A stretch of 63,634 nt of DNA from Streptomyces griseus (GTDB lineage Bacteria > Actinomycetota > Actinomycetes > Streptomycetales > Streptomycetaceae): positions 1-63,634 of the forward strand of contig NZ_MDKB01000005.1 in the NCBI RefSeq assembly GCF_001715295.1, in the 5' to 3' direction. Under the pieces are notes generated by a model, which made no database searches, was not told the DNA's origin, and worked only from the letters and a program-made list of their open reading frames with translations. Both the position numbers and the translations under genes were made by a program. Below are positions 55,232 through 63,634 of this stretch, one piece after another. Every line of letters starts with the position of its first letter. Position 1 is the stretch's first letter.

Positions 55232-55975
55232 CTACGGGCGGGCTCCGGGTGCTCCCCCGCCGGGGCCCGGCCGACGGCCGCGCCACCGGTCGACGAGAGC
55301 GCGTCCGCGGTCAGCCGGCGCGGGCGCGCTCCGGCGTGCCGCCGCCGTCTTCCCCGCCGGCGCCCCGGCTCCGGCGGTGGGCTTCCGGCCCGGCCGCCAG
55401 GTCCTGGCTCCGGGGCGGGGCCCGGAGTCCGCTTCGGGCTCCGGTGCTTCCGGCCCCGGGGCCCCTGCCGCCTTCTCCCGGACCGGCTCGTCCAAGAGGG
55501 TGTGGTAGCGGTGGCTGATCCGCCGCCCCACCAGCAGGTACCCCAGCAGGGCTCCGGTGGTGTTGAGGATCACGTCGTCGATGTCGAAGGCCCGCCCCGT
55601 GACGAGGGCTCCCTGCGTCAGTTCGACGACCACCATGACCAGCGCCGTGAGGACGGTCATACGGATCATCCGCAGCCGCCGGGGGACGAGGATCGGCAGG
55701 AGCACGCCGAACGGCATGCCGAGGACGAGGTTGCCGCCCGCCTGTTTGCAGGCGGCGAGGAAGGTGTACTGCTCCGCGTACTGGCGCAGGGAGTGTCCCG
55801 GCCTCAGATTGGACGTCACGATGTCCTCCGAGGCGGGGGACGGCGTGAGCGTCACCTTGGCCAGGACGTAGGAGAACACCACGAGACCTGCCGACGCTGC
55901 GATCAACACCGCCACCCGCAGCAGGAGTCGGCCTACAGGTCTGCGTCGCGCACCGGATTCCACCTCTTCAGTCAT
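55232..55975 (-). CDS. VanZ-family membrane protein
   Basis: A 247-residue membrane protein with four or five helices and the VanZ core: ACKQAGGNLVLGMPFGVLLPIL, VVVELTQ and FDIDDVILNTTGALLGYL. A long Pro/Ala/Gly-rich C-terminal tail follows (about residues 165-247). VanZ-like proteins are associated with teicoplanin resistance in one system but most are uncharacterised. ATG 55975 was chosen over upstream extensions, which only mirror the TPR gene. Confidence 0.85.
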   Translation of the reverse strand: MTEEVESGARRRPVGRLLLRVAVLIAASAGLVVFSYVLAKVTLTPSPASEDIVTSNLRPGHSLRQYAEQYTFLAACKQAGGNLVLGMPFGVLLPILVPRRLRMIRMTVLTALVMVVVELTQGALVTGRAFDIDDVILNTTGALLGYLLVGRRISHRYHTLLDEPVREKAAGAPGPEAPEPEADSGPRPGARTWRPGRKPTAGAGAPAGKTAAARRSAPAPADRGRALVDRWRGRRPGPGGGAPGARP

Positions 55976-56035
55976 GGCCAACGGATGCCCCCACCCCTGG
56001 CGGTCACACCCGGACGCGAGTGCGAACATGGGGTG

Positions 56036-56536
56036 ATGAGCGCACAGAACAAGGACCTGCTGTTGGCGGAGGCCGTCGCCCTTCGGGAGCAGGGCCATCC
56101 CGAGCAGGCAAGGGAGCGCCTGCTCTCGCTGACCGCCGCCTTCCCGGACGACTCGGACGTGGCCTACCAGACCGCCTGGGTCCACGACGTCCTCGGTCTG
56201 GAGGCTGAGGCCGTCCCGTATTACGAGCGCTGCCTGCAGGGCGGCGATCTGGGCGAGGAGGACCGCAGAGGCGCGCTGCTCGGGCTCGGCAGCACCTACC
56301 GGGTGCTCGGCAGGTTCGGGCAGGCGGTCGAGACGCTGCGCCGCGGCGTGGCGGAGTTCCCGGACGACGGTGCCCTGCGGGCGTTCCTGTCCATGGCGCT
56401 CTTCAACACGGGCGAGCACCACGAGGCGATGCAGCTTCTGCTGCGGCTGCTCGCGGCGACCAGCGACAGCCCGCGGGTCCAGCGGTACCGGGCGCCCATC
56501 GAGCACTACGCGGAGGACCTGACGCGGATCATGTGA
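56036..56536 (+). CDS. Tetratricopeptide-repeat protein
   Basis: A 166-residue all-helical protein of about four TPR units: EAVALREQGHPEQARERLLSLTAAFPDDSDVAYQTAW, then LGSTYRVLGRFGQAVETLRRGVAEFPDDGALRAFLSMAL. It is probably a soluble scaffold or binding protein. It is divergent from the VanZ gene. No partner is predictable. Confidence 0.85.
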   Translation: MSAQNKDLLLAEAVALREQGHPEQARERLLSLTAAFPDDSDVAYQTAWVHDVLGLEAEAVPYYERCLQGGDLGEEDRRGALLGLGSTYRVLGRFGQAVETLRRGVAEFPDDGALRAFLSMALFNTGEHHEAMQLLLRLLAATSDSPRVQRYRAPIEHYAEDLTRIM

Positions 56537-56877
56537 GGGGTGGCGGCCCGCCCCTCACGCCGCCGGAACGGTACTCCTCCGCGAGCGCAGGCCGGCCGCG
56601 GAGACGGGAGAGCACGGAAAAAAGGGGGAGCCCCGGCCGGATCGGGGGAATCCAGCCGGGGCGGCTCGTGTGTGGGGTGCGGCGGCTGTTCGCCCGCTCG
56701 CCTCCACGTATAGATGAACGATAAACCACCCACGCCCGTTCCGCGGAACGGGCACCCATTGATGTGATTCACGCCATGCCGGACCTGGGTGCCGCCCGGA
56801 CGGCTGCTCCACCACGGCGGTGCGCACCCTGCGGAGCGGCGGCACGCGGCCCGGCCGGTGCGCCGGCCCGGCTCGGG
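56537..56877. other. Gene-free region with an 18-bp palindrome
   Basis: Between the TPR and L33 genes, which converge. It holds CCCGTTCCGCGGAACGGG (56735-56752), a perfect palindrome next to an AT-richer stretch (atagatgaacgataaacc). It may be an operator, or a terminator for either gene. Confidence 0.45.
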
Positions 56878-57042
56878 TCAGCGGGTCTCGCGGAACAGCA
56901 CGTGCTGCCCGGCCGCCGGGTCGTACTTGCGCAGCGCCAGACGGTCGGGGTCGTTGCGGCGGTTCTTGCGGGTGACGTAGGTGTGCCCGGTTCCGGCGGT
57001 CGACCGGAGGACGACGACGGGCCTGGTCTCACTGCGTGCCAT
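56878..57042 (-). CDS. rpmG: 50S ribosomal protein L33, zinc-independent type
   Basis: A 54-residue L33: ARSETRPVVVLRSTAGTGHTYVTRKNRRNDPDRLALRKYDP. Zinc-binding L33 has two CxxC pairs; here they are replaced (no Cys at all), so this is the 'C-minus' form. In Streptomyces such paralogues are made under zinc shortage and are controlled by Zur. GGAGG lies six bases before the ATG. A possible Zur-like site is 45 bp upstream. Confidence 0.93.
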   Translation of the reverse strand: MARSETRPVVVLRSTAGTGHTYVTRKNRRNDPDRLALRKYDPAAGQHVLFRETR

Positions 57043-57550
57043 GGGGGCCTCCAGGGGGTACGGCGACCCGTTCCCCTGTCGGGGATGGGTATCGTTTTCG
57101 TTCCGGTGGCATAACGCCACCAGGGGCCCTCCCATTCCCGCCCGTCCGCGGGCGCAGCCGACCGCACCCGACGCCTGGAGCGAGTGCGATCACACGGGCG
57201 GCACACATCCGATCCAGGGACCGAACGACTCGTCGACGCCCTGTCCGGCGTCGTCCACGACCGGCGCTCCCCAGGGACCCCTGAGCCCCGCATACGCTCT
57301 GCCCCACGGAGAGTGCGCCGCCCGGGGGACGCGCGCGCGGGCGCACACCCGCGCGCGCCGCTCCACCTGCGTCAACTGCGCGTCAGAGAAAGGGTGTTCG
57401 ACGGAAACCCACTCCCACCCGTCCGAAGGCATATGCCAGAAGCAACAACGGGTCGAGTGTCGCCAAATGCCTTACGGGCTTCCCTGCCCTGTGCGACAGT
57501 CGTGTTCGGTCCACCCCCACGAACCGGCCGCGCCTGTATCGGAGTACAAG
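57043..57550. other. Gene-free divergent region between rpmG and the phosphatase
   Basis: A 508-bp region with promoters of both genes. It contains a possible Zur box (57087-57104), and an alternating GC hairpin (GCGCGCGCGGG and complement, 57331-57358, 6-nt loop) that could adopt left-handed or cruciform DNA. No gene is supported. Confidence 0.4.
57087..57104 (-). promoter_or_regulatory. Possible Zur operator of rpmG
   Basis: On the minus strand, GGAACGAAAACGATACCC resembles the AT-centred Zur sites of actinobacteria (AAAANGAT core), 45 bp before the rpmG start. The match is partial; assigned mainly from what is known of the C-minus L33 regulon. Confidence 0.35.
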
Positions 57551-58996
57551 ATGCCGTCCCCTCTGTTCACGGAGCGCTCCGGCCCACGCCCCCCCGCGCA
57601 GGACGCCGTCGACGCGCTGATCACCAGGGCGCGCCGGCTGCGCGGAGACGTGGACGCCGTGCGGCGGGACACGTCGGTGATCGATGACGACGACCCCCGG
57701 CTGCGCTGGCAGCGGGCGCTCTGCGAACTCGCGGTCCACCAGCTCGACGACCTGGGCGAGCACCTGGGGCAGCTCAGGAACGGCATCCCGGCACAGACGA
57801 ACGCCGAACCGGGGGTGCGGCGCTCCTCGGACCCGCGCACCCCGCCGGGGTCCTCGGCAGCGCCCGCGACCGGCACACTGGTCAGCAGGGTCGGCAGCGC
57901 CGAGTGGAATCTGCTCACCGACGAGGTCAGCTGGTCGGACGAGCTGTACCGGATCTTCGGCAGGGACCCCGGGTCCGGCGCACTGTCCCTGGACGAGCTG
58001 CCGTCCATGCTCCTCGCCGAGGACCAGCCGCTGCTCACCTCGATGGTGACGGGCTGCCTGGTGGACGGCAGACCGATAGACGGCGAGTTCCGGATCCTGA
58101 GGCCCGACGGCGACGTGCGGACGCTCCACATGACGGGCGAGCCCGTACTCGACGCGAACGGCTGCACCGCCTCCATGTGGGCGGTGCTGCGGGACGTGAG
58201 CACCCTCAGGCGCAGCGAGCACGTCGTGGTCAGCGCCCGTGACTCGCTGGCGCGCCGGGAGCACCTGGCGCGGGCCGAGCGCCGGATGGCGGTGGAGCTC
58301 CAGGAGTCCGTGCTGCAGCCGGGCACGCTGTCCGTGCCCGGCCCGGACAGGGGCGGGCCGGACGTGGCCGCCCACTACCTGCCTGCGGGTTCGAGCGACT
58401 TGATCGGCGGGACCTGGTACGACGCTCTGCGCCTCCCGGACGGAGAGACGCTGCTCACCGTCGGGGAACTGACCGGCCACGGGATCCCCGCCACGTCGGC
58501 CATGGCCACGCTGCTCGGCGCACTGCGCGGGATGGCCGTGGCCGGCGTCGGGCCCGGTGCGGGGATGGGCCATCTCAACCAGCTGATCGAGTGCTCGGCC
58601 CAGCCCGCTCTCGGCAGCGCGGTGTGCTGCCGCTTCGATCCCGTGACCGCCACACTCACCTGGGCACAGGCGGGGCACCCCGCGCCGTTGCTGTTCCGCG
58701 ACGGAGTGGGGCGGCCACTGCCCGCGCCGGACGGAATGCTGCTCGGTGCGGCCTCCCACGTGGTCTACGAGCAGGACCGGGTTGTCCTGCTGCCGGGTGA
58801 TGTGGTGGTCCTGCACACCGACGGACTGACACGGCAGGACGGTCGGAGCACCGGACCGGAAGGGCTTCTGAGCCTCGCACCGCGGCTCGCGCGGGCCCGC
58901 ACCGCACAGGACTGCGTACGCACCGTCGTGGAGGAGTTCGGCGCGGCCGAAAGGCTCGACGACGCGTGCGTGCTGGTGGTCCGCATCGGTGAGTGA
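57551..58996 (+). CDS. PAS-PP2C (SpoIIE-type) phosphatase with altered metal ligands
   Basis: A 481-residue protein: helical N-terminus, PAS domain (about 105-225, SAEWNLLTDEVSWSDELYRIFGRDPG) and PP2C-like domain (about 240-481). The C-terminal Asp residues are kept (HTDGL; LDDACVLVVR) but the first metal motif GGDW is GGTW (Thr288) and VGDV is VGEL (Glu306). SpoIIE-type phosphatases dephosphorylate anti-anti-sigma factors. The substitutions suggest low activity or a pseudo-enzyme that binds its partner. Start ATG 57551, GGAG seven bases upstream. It stands alone; no sigma-factor gene is near. Confidence 0.85.
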   Translation: MPSPLFTERSGPRPPAQDAVDALITRARRLRGDVDAVRRDTSVIDDDDPRLRWQRALCELAVHQLDDLGEHLGQLRNGIPAQTNAEPGVRRSSDPRTPPGSSAAPATGTLVSRVGSAEWNLLTDEVSWSDELYRIFGRDPGSGALSLDELPSMLLAEDQPLLTSMVTGCLVDGRPIDGEFRILRPDGDVRTLHMTGEPVLDANGCTASMWAVLRDVSTLRRSEHVVVSARDSLARREHLARAERRMAVELQESVLQPGTLSVPGPDRGGPDVAAHYLPAGSSDLIGGTWYDALRLPDGETLLTVGELTGHGIPATSAMATLLGALRGMAVAGVGPGAGMGHLNQLIECSAQPALGSAVCCRFDPVTATLTWAQAGHPAPLLFRDGVGRPLPAPDGMLLGAASHVVYEQDRVVLLPGDVVVLHTDGLTRQDGRSTGPEGLLSLAPRLARARTAQDCVRTVVEEFGAAERLDDACVLVVRIGE

Positions 58997-59159
58997 GGAC
59001 CGGCGGACCCAGGGGCCGCCGGGCTGCGGGGTGCCGACCCGCCGGAGGGACCGCCGGACCGTGGGGGGACCCACGGCGCATCGCCCTGCGGGCGGGGCGG
59101 AGAGGGTCGAGCCGGGTGGCCCGGTGCCGACCGCTCCGGACCCGGTACCCGCGCCCGGT

Positions 59160-60653
59160 TCAGGTACGGGCACCTCCGGATTTCTTGAAGGTGCCCTGCG
59201 GAAGGGCGAGTTCGATCTCCTCCCGCAGGTCCTCGATCTTGGCGTACCCGGCGAACTGACCGGTGAGCCGGTACATCTCACGCAGCCTGTCCCAGGTGCG
59301 TTGGGAGGAGGTCTCCCCCATCGACACCAGGGCGAGCCGTGCGTAGCGGTCGGCCTGCTCCGGGTCGTCGGCGATGAAGCACGCCGAGGCGAGGGAGATG
59401 TAGTCGAAGATCTTGGACCGCTGGCGGCCGTTCGCACGAAGGTCCAGCGCCTGCTTGGCATGGCGCTGCGCCGTGACGGCCGCGGCCGGTTCGTGCTCGG
59501 CCAGCGTGCGGAAGGCCAGGGCCTGCATGCCGTGCATGTCCGCCTCGTCGAACATCTGCATCCAGCTGGGCGGTGGCACGTCGCCCTTGTCCGAGACGAA
59601 GAGCTCCTCGGCCTCGCCGAGTGTGCGGCGCATGGCCTGCCCGCGGCCCATCGACGCCTGCGCCCAGGCCTCGATGGTCCGCAGCATCGCCTGTGTACGG
59701 GGCAGCGTCTCCTCGCCCGAGCCGGACTTGGCGAGCTTCATGAGGTCCAGGGCGTCGTCCGGGCGGCCCAGGTGGACCATCTGCCGGGCGGCGCGGGAGA
59801 GCGCCTCGCCCGCACGGGGGCGGTCACCCCCCTCGCGCGCCGCGTGGGCGGCGATGACGAAGTACTTCTGTGCGGTGGGCTCGAGGCCGACGTCGTGGGA
59901 CATCCAGCCCGCCAGGACCGAGAGGTTGGCGGCGACGCCCCAGAGGCGCCGCTGCAGATGGTCGGGGTGACGGTAGGCGAGCATGCCTCCCACCTCGTTG
60001 AGCTGGCCCACGACGGCCTTGCGCTGGAGCCCGCCGCCCCGTGCGGCGTCCCAGGCCCGGAACACCTCGACCGAGCGCTCGAGCGCCTCGATCTCCTCGG
60101 ACCCGATGGGAGCGGCCTCGTAACGGTCGTAGCCCGCGCTGTCCGCGTGGAGGGGGTCGTCGGGGCGCGCGGTCCGGGCCGCCGGAGCGGGCTCGGACCG
60201 CAGCCAGTCGTTCATGGCACCGGTCAGTACGGAGCCGGCGGTGAGCGCGGCGCCCGCGCCCACCAAGCCGCGTCGGTTGAGCATGAGGTCCATTCCCGTG
60301 AATTCGGTGAGGACCGCCGCCGTCCGCTCGGGCGCCCACGGCAGGCCGTCGGGATTGTTCTCCGTCCCGGTCTCCCGCCGTTTCCCCACACGCCCGCGTC
60401 GGCCGAACCCGAGGTCCTCGATGGTCACGACACGGCCGAGCCGCTCGGTGAACAGAGCTGCCAGCACGTCGGGCACCGGGTCACGGGGGGACTCCCCCAT
60501 GTCGATCCAGCGCCGGACCCGCGAGGTGTCGGTCGCCAACTGGTGGTGGCCCATGGCCGCCGCCTGCCGGTTCACCATTCTCGCGAGCTCGCCCTTGGAC
60601 CAGCCGGCCATGCCGAACAGGTCAGAAAGGCGCGTGTTGGGTTCTCCGGTCAC
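59160..60653 (-). CDS. NsdA-like regulator (HTH-like N-terminus, TPR-like C-terminus)
   Basis: A 497-residue protein resembling NsdA, a negative regulator of sporulation and antibiotic production in Streptomyces. The N-terminus has the characteristic FGMAGWSKGELARMVNRQA followed by DTSRVRRWIDMGESPRDPVPDVLAALFTERLGRVVTIEDLG; the C-terminus is a helical-repeat region. A GTG at 60653 with GGGGGC upstream was chosen; GTG 60686 (also with GGGGG) is possible. It is divergent from the phosphotransferase-like gene. Whether it is the orthologue or a paralogue cannot be told here. Confidence 0.75.
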   Translation of the reverse strand: MTGEPNTRLSDLFGMAGWSKGELARMVNRQAAAMGHHQLATDTSRVRRWIDMGESPRDPVPDVLAALFTERLGRVVTIEDLGFGRRGRVGKRRETGTENNPDGLPWAPERTAAVLTEFTGMDLMLNRRGLVGAGAALTAGSVLTGAMNDWLRSEPAPAARTARPDDPLHADSAGYDRYEAAPIGSEEIEALERSVEVFRAWDAARGGGLQRKAVVGQLNEVGGMLAYRHPDHLQRRLWGVAANLSVLAGWMSHDVGLEPTAQKYFVIAAHAAREGGDRPRAGEALSRAARQMVHLGRPDDALDLMKLAKSGSGEETLPRTQAMLRTIEAWAQASMGRGQAMRRTLGEAEELFVSDKGDVPPPSWMQMFDEADMHGMQALAFRTLAEHEPAAAVTAQRHAKQALDLRANGRQRSKIFDYISLASACFIADDPEQADRYARLALVSMGETSSQRTWDRLREMYRLTGQFAGYAKIEDLREEIELALPQGTFKKSGGART

Positions 60654-60885
60654 GTCAAGCCCCCAGGTTCTCGGCTGACTTGACACTAACCCCCTGTCAG
60701 ATGCGGGGGGACTATTCGCCAGGGTTCGCCAGGGTGCGCCAGATGGTCTGCCAAGGGCGTTCCGGTGTCAGGTAGGAAAGCGCCACCCCGCCCGGCAGCC
60801 CCTCGGTACTCCCCAGGGTGCCGGACGGCCGCCGGCCGGGGCGGCGCACGCAACCTGTCGGCGCACGAAGGGATCTGTCTCGCTC

Positions 60886-62022
60886 ATGTACACAGCATCG
60901 TCCTCCGTGTCCGCCCCGCCCCGGCCGCTTCGCCCCATGGGTGCGGGCGGCGGGCCGTATCTCGACCCCCGCGCCGCGTCACCGGCGTCCGGCACGGGTC
61001 GCACCCGGCGGACGGCGGGGCCGGGCATCCAGCCACCGAGCGGCCGGCTCGACCTGTCGGGCCCGCAGGGCGCACAGCTGAGGATGGCCGTCGCATCCGT
61101 CCACCGCATCTGCCCCGAGTTCAATCCGGTGCAGGTGCTCCGGCGCAGCGGGCGCTCGGTGCTCATCGTCGGCACGACCGGCCGCACCAGCGCGGTGGCC
61201 AAGTGCTTACTGGACCACTCCCCCGCGTGGACCGAACGGTTCCGCCACGAAATAGCTGCGTACCGGGCCTTCGTCAGGCACCGCCCGCCGGTACGGGTCC
61301 CCCGGCTCCTCGCCGCCGACCCGGAGAGCTGCACGCTGGTGATCGAGCGGATGCCCGGCCGGGTCGCGGCACTGACGAGGCATCCGGCGGAGGCCCCGCC
61401 CCGCGCGGACCTGCGCGCCGCACTGGGAGCGATCAGCCGGGTCAACTCCTGGCGGCCCCCGGCCGGCCTGTTCGACACCCCGCTGGACTACGCCTCACGC
61501 ATCGCCCACTACCACGAGCTGGGCCTCTTCACCGACCGTGATCTGGGCGACCTGCAGAAGCTTCTGCACGGTCTGGCGCACGCGGGCGGCAGGCAGGGGA
61601 TGGGCCAGTTCTGCCACGGTGACGCGCTGCTCTCCAACATCCTGCTGCCCCCCACCGGCCCCGTACTGGTCGACTGGGAGCATGCGGGCTGGTATCTGCC
61701 GGGCTACGACCTCGCGACGCTCTGGGCCGTGCTCGGGGACGCGCCGGTGGCCCGGCGGCAGATCAGCCAACTGGCGCAGGCAGCGGGTGCTGCGTCGCGC
61801 GACGCCTTCCTGGTCAACCTCATGCTCGTGCTCACGCGGGAGATCCGGATGCACGAGACGGCGGTGCAGCGGGCCATGCGCGAGGGCGCACCGTCCGCGG
61901 GCGGACAGGTACGGCAGGGCGCACTCTCCTCGGGCGAGGAGCAGCGGCTGCTGCTGCGCAGGCTGCACGACGACTGCGCGATGGCCCGGCGTGCCGTGCG
62001 CGCCGCGGTGGGCACACGCTGA
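60886..62022 (+). CDS. Aminoglycoside-phosphotransferase-like kinase, TTA codon
   Basis: A 378-residue APH/choline-kinase-fold protein. The catalytic loop CHGDALLSNIL (HGDxxxxN) and metal site VLVDWEHAG are intact. A disordered N-terminal ~65 residues precede the domain. TTA at 61207-61209 (in KCLLDH) is a rare codon in Streptomyces and makes translation depend on the bldA tRNA, tying the protein to late growth. The substrate is unknown; such proteins need not be resistance genes. It is divergent from the NsdA-like regulator, another developmental link. Confidence 0.85.
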   Translation: MYTASSSVSAPPRPLRPMGAGGGPYLDPRAASPASGTGRTRRTAGPGIQPPSGRLDLSGPQGAQLRMAVASVHRICPEFNPVQVLRRSGRSVLIVGTTGRTSAVAKCLLDHSPAWTERFRHEIAAYRAFVRHRPPVRVPRLLAADPESCTLVIERMPGRVAALTRHPAEAPPRADLRAALGAISRVNSWRPPAGLFDTPLDYASRIAHYHELGLFTDRDLGDLQKLLHGLAHAGGRQGMGQFCHGDALLSNILLPPTGPVLVDWEHAGWYLPGYDLATLWAVLGDAPVARRQISQLAQAAGAASRDAFLVNLMLVLTREIRMHETAVQRAMREGAPSAGGQVRQGALSSGEEQRLLLRRLHDDCAMARRAVRAAVGTR

Positions 62023-62127
62023 CCACGTCGGGCACCTCCGCCCGGCCGACGGGGGAGGCGTGCTGCGGGGACCGGAGCCGACACCGGGCCCCGCAGCACG
62101 CCGGGAGCGGCGGTGCGGTTCTTCCGG

Positions 62128-63461
62128 CTACGAGCCGGCCCGCACCACGTCCACGTCGGACGCTCTGACGAAGCCGATCCGGTGCCCTATCTGGACCGTG
62201 ACGTACTTCTCGCCACCTCGGAAGTAGGTGTGGTCGTACGGCTTGGAGGCGTCGATCGTCGGCGCGTAGTAGTACCCGGTGGGCGCCTCGCCCCCGCCGG
62301 GGAACGCCTGGCCCGCCTTGATGGTGTAGACGAGCGGACTGCCCACGGCGGGCTTGGCGAAGTCCGGGGGGTACTCCTCTTCTCGGGGTAGGCCACCCCG
62401 TACACCGGCACCTGCGCCCTGCCTTCCTTCGGCTTCACCACAAGTCCCGCGGTCGGCACGGTGGTTCCGGATCCGGGCGGGGTGCGGAACCACGCCTTCT
62501 GTCCGTACCACCAGATCGCCGTCCAGCCGGGCTCCCGGCCGGCGACCACGGCCTGCTGGGTGGCGCTTATCTTGCTGCCCCAGTCCGCCGCGCAGTTCGT
62601 GCCGGGCGAGCCGTCCGGGTGGAGCCCCGGGTCGGAGAAGAGCGGGGCGTCCGCGGAGGGCTCCGTGTGCAGCGGTACGGCGCTGCTCCCCTGCGGCGGC
62701 AGGTCGGCCCCCTTCTCACAGTCGCGGAACGTCTGTCGGTTCCGGGCGAAGTCGGCGCTGACGGTGATCAGTTCACCGGTCCGCGGCGCACTGGGCACGG
62801 CGGGTCTGCCCAGCAGTGCCATGAATCGGTTCCAGTCCCAGTACGGCCCCGGGTCCCAGTGCATGTTCTTCGTGCCGGCGGCGCTGGTGGGCGGCACGCC
62901 GTCGTGGCCGAGGATGTGCTGCCGGTCCAGCGGGATGTCGTACTTCGCCGCCAGGTGCCGCACCAGCTTCGCGGTCGAGCGGTACATCTCGGGTGTGTAC
63001 CACGTGGCGCCTTCCGCGGCGAAGCCCTCCTGCTCGATGCCGATGGAGTGGGTGTTGAGGTACCAGTTGCCGGCCTGCCAGGCGATGTCCTTGTTCTTCA
63101 CCATCTGGGTGACGTGGCCGTCGACCGAGCGCACGACGTAGTGGGCGGAGGTCTGGTTACGGGGGTTCTGGAAGATCTTCAGGGTGGTGTCGTAGTCGAC
63201 CTCGGTGTCGTGCAGGACGATGAACTTGATGGCGTTGCTGTCCGGCCGGTCCGCCGTGTCGTAGTTGCCGTACGTGTCCTTGTCGGCCGGGTCGCCCGTC
63301 TGCTGGTAGGCGGCAGGCACCCAGTCGCAGGTGAGACTGTGGGGGCATTCGGGGCGTACCTCGTCCGCGCCGGCCTGCGCCGCCGGGCTGAGCAGGGCGG
63401 CGCCCAGCGCTCCCGCCGCGGTGAGTGCGAGCGTGCGCCTGTTCCTCTGCTTCGGCGTCAT
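62128..63461 (-). pseudogene. Secreted N-acetylmuramoyl-L-alanine amidase, single frameshift
   Basis: A signal peptide (about 1-30, LSPAAQAGA) is followed by an Amidase_2 domain: FIVLHDTEVDYDTT, QTSAHYVVRSVDGHVTQMV, THSIGIEQEGF and the zinc-site HWDPGPYWDWNRF. The C-terminal third, an SH3-like cell-wall-binding part (YYYAPTIDASK, YVTVQIGHRIGFVRASDVDVV), lies in another frame. Around 62381-62385 one C (G on the minus strand) seems missing: GAGGAAGAGG would restore a single ~444-residue protein. It is either a real mutation or a sequencing error. Amidases of this type cut stem peptides from peptidoglycan. Confidence 0.85.
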
Positions 63462-63610
63462 GGCAACCCTTTCCGGGCCGGGCGGGCCCGAGCCGATCCT
63501 GAGCGATCCCAGCGTTCCGTGTCGGCGCACACTCTGGGACGCGTGGTGAGGGCGAGTCAACAGTGCCGTGTCCCCGCATGTTTGCGCTTGTCCGGCTATG
63601 TCGCGCGGTG

Positions 63611-63634
63611 CCCCCCCCCCCCCCCCCCCCCCCC
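63611..63634. other. Terminal run of 24 C
   Basis: The window ends with 24 consecutive C residues. Natural mononucleotide runs of this length are essentially unknown in Streptomyces, so it is probably a read-end or assembly artefact that marks the end of a contig. Confidence 0.7.

Overview
High G+C DNA, GTG and TTG starts, ATGA/GTGA gene overlaps, a TTA codon in one gene, an NsdA-type regulator, a CebR-type cellulase operator and many DUF families typical of the genus point to a Streptomyces (or very close relative), probably in an accessory chromosome arm: the window is rich in broken genes, small palindromic elements and secreted hydrolases. The window ends in 24 C residues, which looks like a contig-end artefact.

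0-16 kb is a terpenoid region. An operon on the minus strand (dxs-ispG-polyprenyl diphosphate synthase-ispH, every junction a 4-nt ATGA overlap, closed by a hairpin terminator) supplies and condenses C5 units. Upstream of it lie a cytochrome P450 whose K-helix lacks the EXXR pair and the decayed remnant of a second dxs. On the plus strand follow a 76-aa Lys-rich protein, a UbiB/ABC1-type kinase, a short squalene/phytoene-synthase-like protein and, overlapping it by 8 nt, a class I terpene synthase whose NSE triad reads H-T-D. Two copies of a ~160-bp palindromic (MITE-like) element bracket the terpene pair, a dead SGNH hydrolase and a secreted LGFP-repeat protein; a third copy is at 27.8 kb.

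16-41 kb is mixed: a His-rich membrane protein, a DHFR-like reductase, a membrane-anchored Mrr nuclease, a dead carotenoid oxygenase, a low-G+C non-coding stretch, an XRE regulator divergent from a methionine aminopeptidase over a repeated CCGGTATAGT box, VOC proteins with a WYL regulator, a sirtuin, two tandem DUF4139 proteins, a TetR-SDR-ADH operon with a clear operator, a head-to-head junction of two truncated genes, a secreted NLP (NPP1) protein and a PepSY lipoprotein.

41-49 kb holds a fructose PTS operon (DeoR regulator, 1-phosphofructokinase, EIIABC, HPr and an overlapping tyrosine-phosphatase-like protein), then small DUF and DinB proteins. 49-55 kb holds divergent GH48 and GH6 cellulases with CebR boxes between them. 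55-63.6 kb holds VanZ, TPR, a zinc-independent L33, a PAS/PP2C phosphatase with altered metal ligands, an NsdA-like regulator, a TTA-containing aminoglycoside-phosphotransferase-like kinase and a frameshifted secreted amidase.

Three otherwise intact genes (prenyl synthase, DUF2000, amidase) differ from an open frame by one G/C base. This looks as much like consensus indels as like real decay, and should be settled before the terpenoid operon is called dead.
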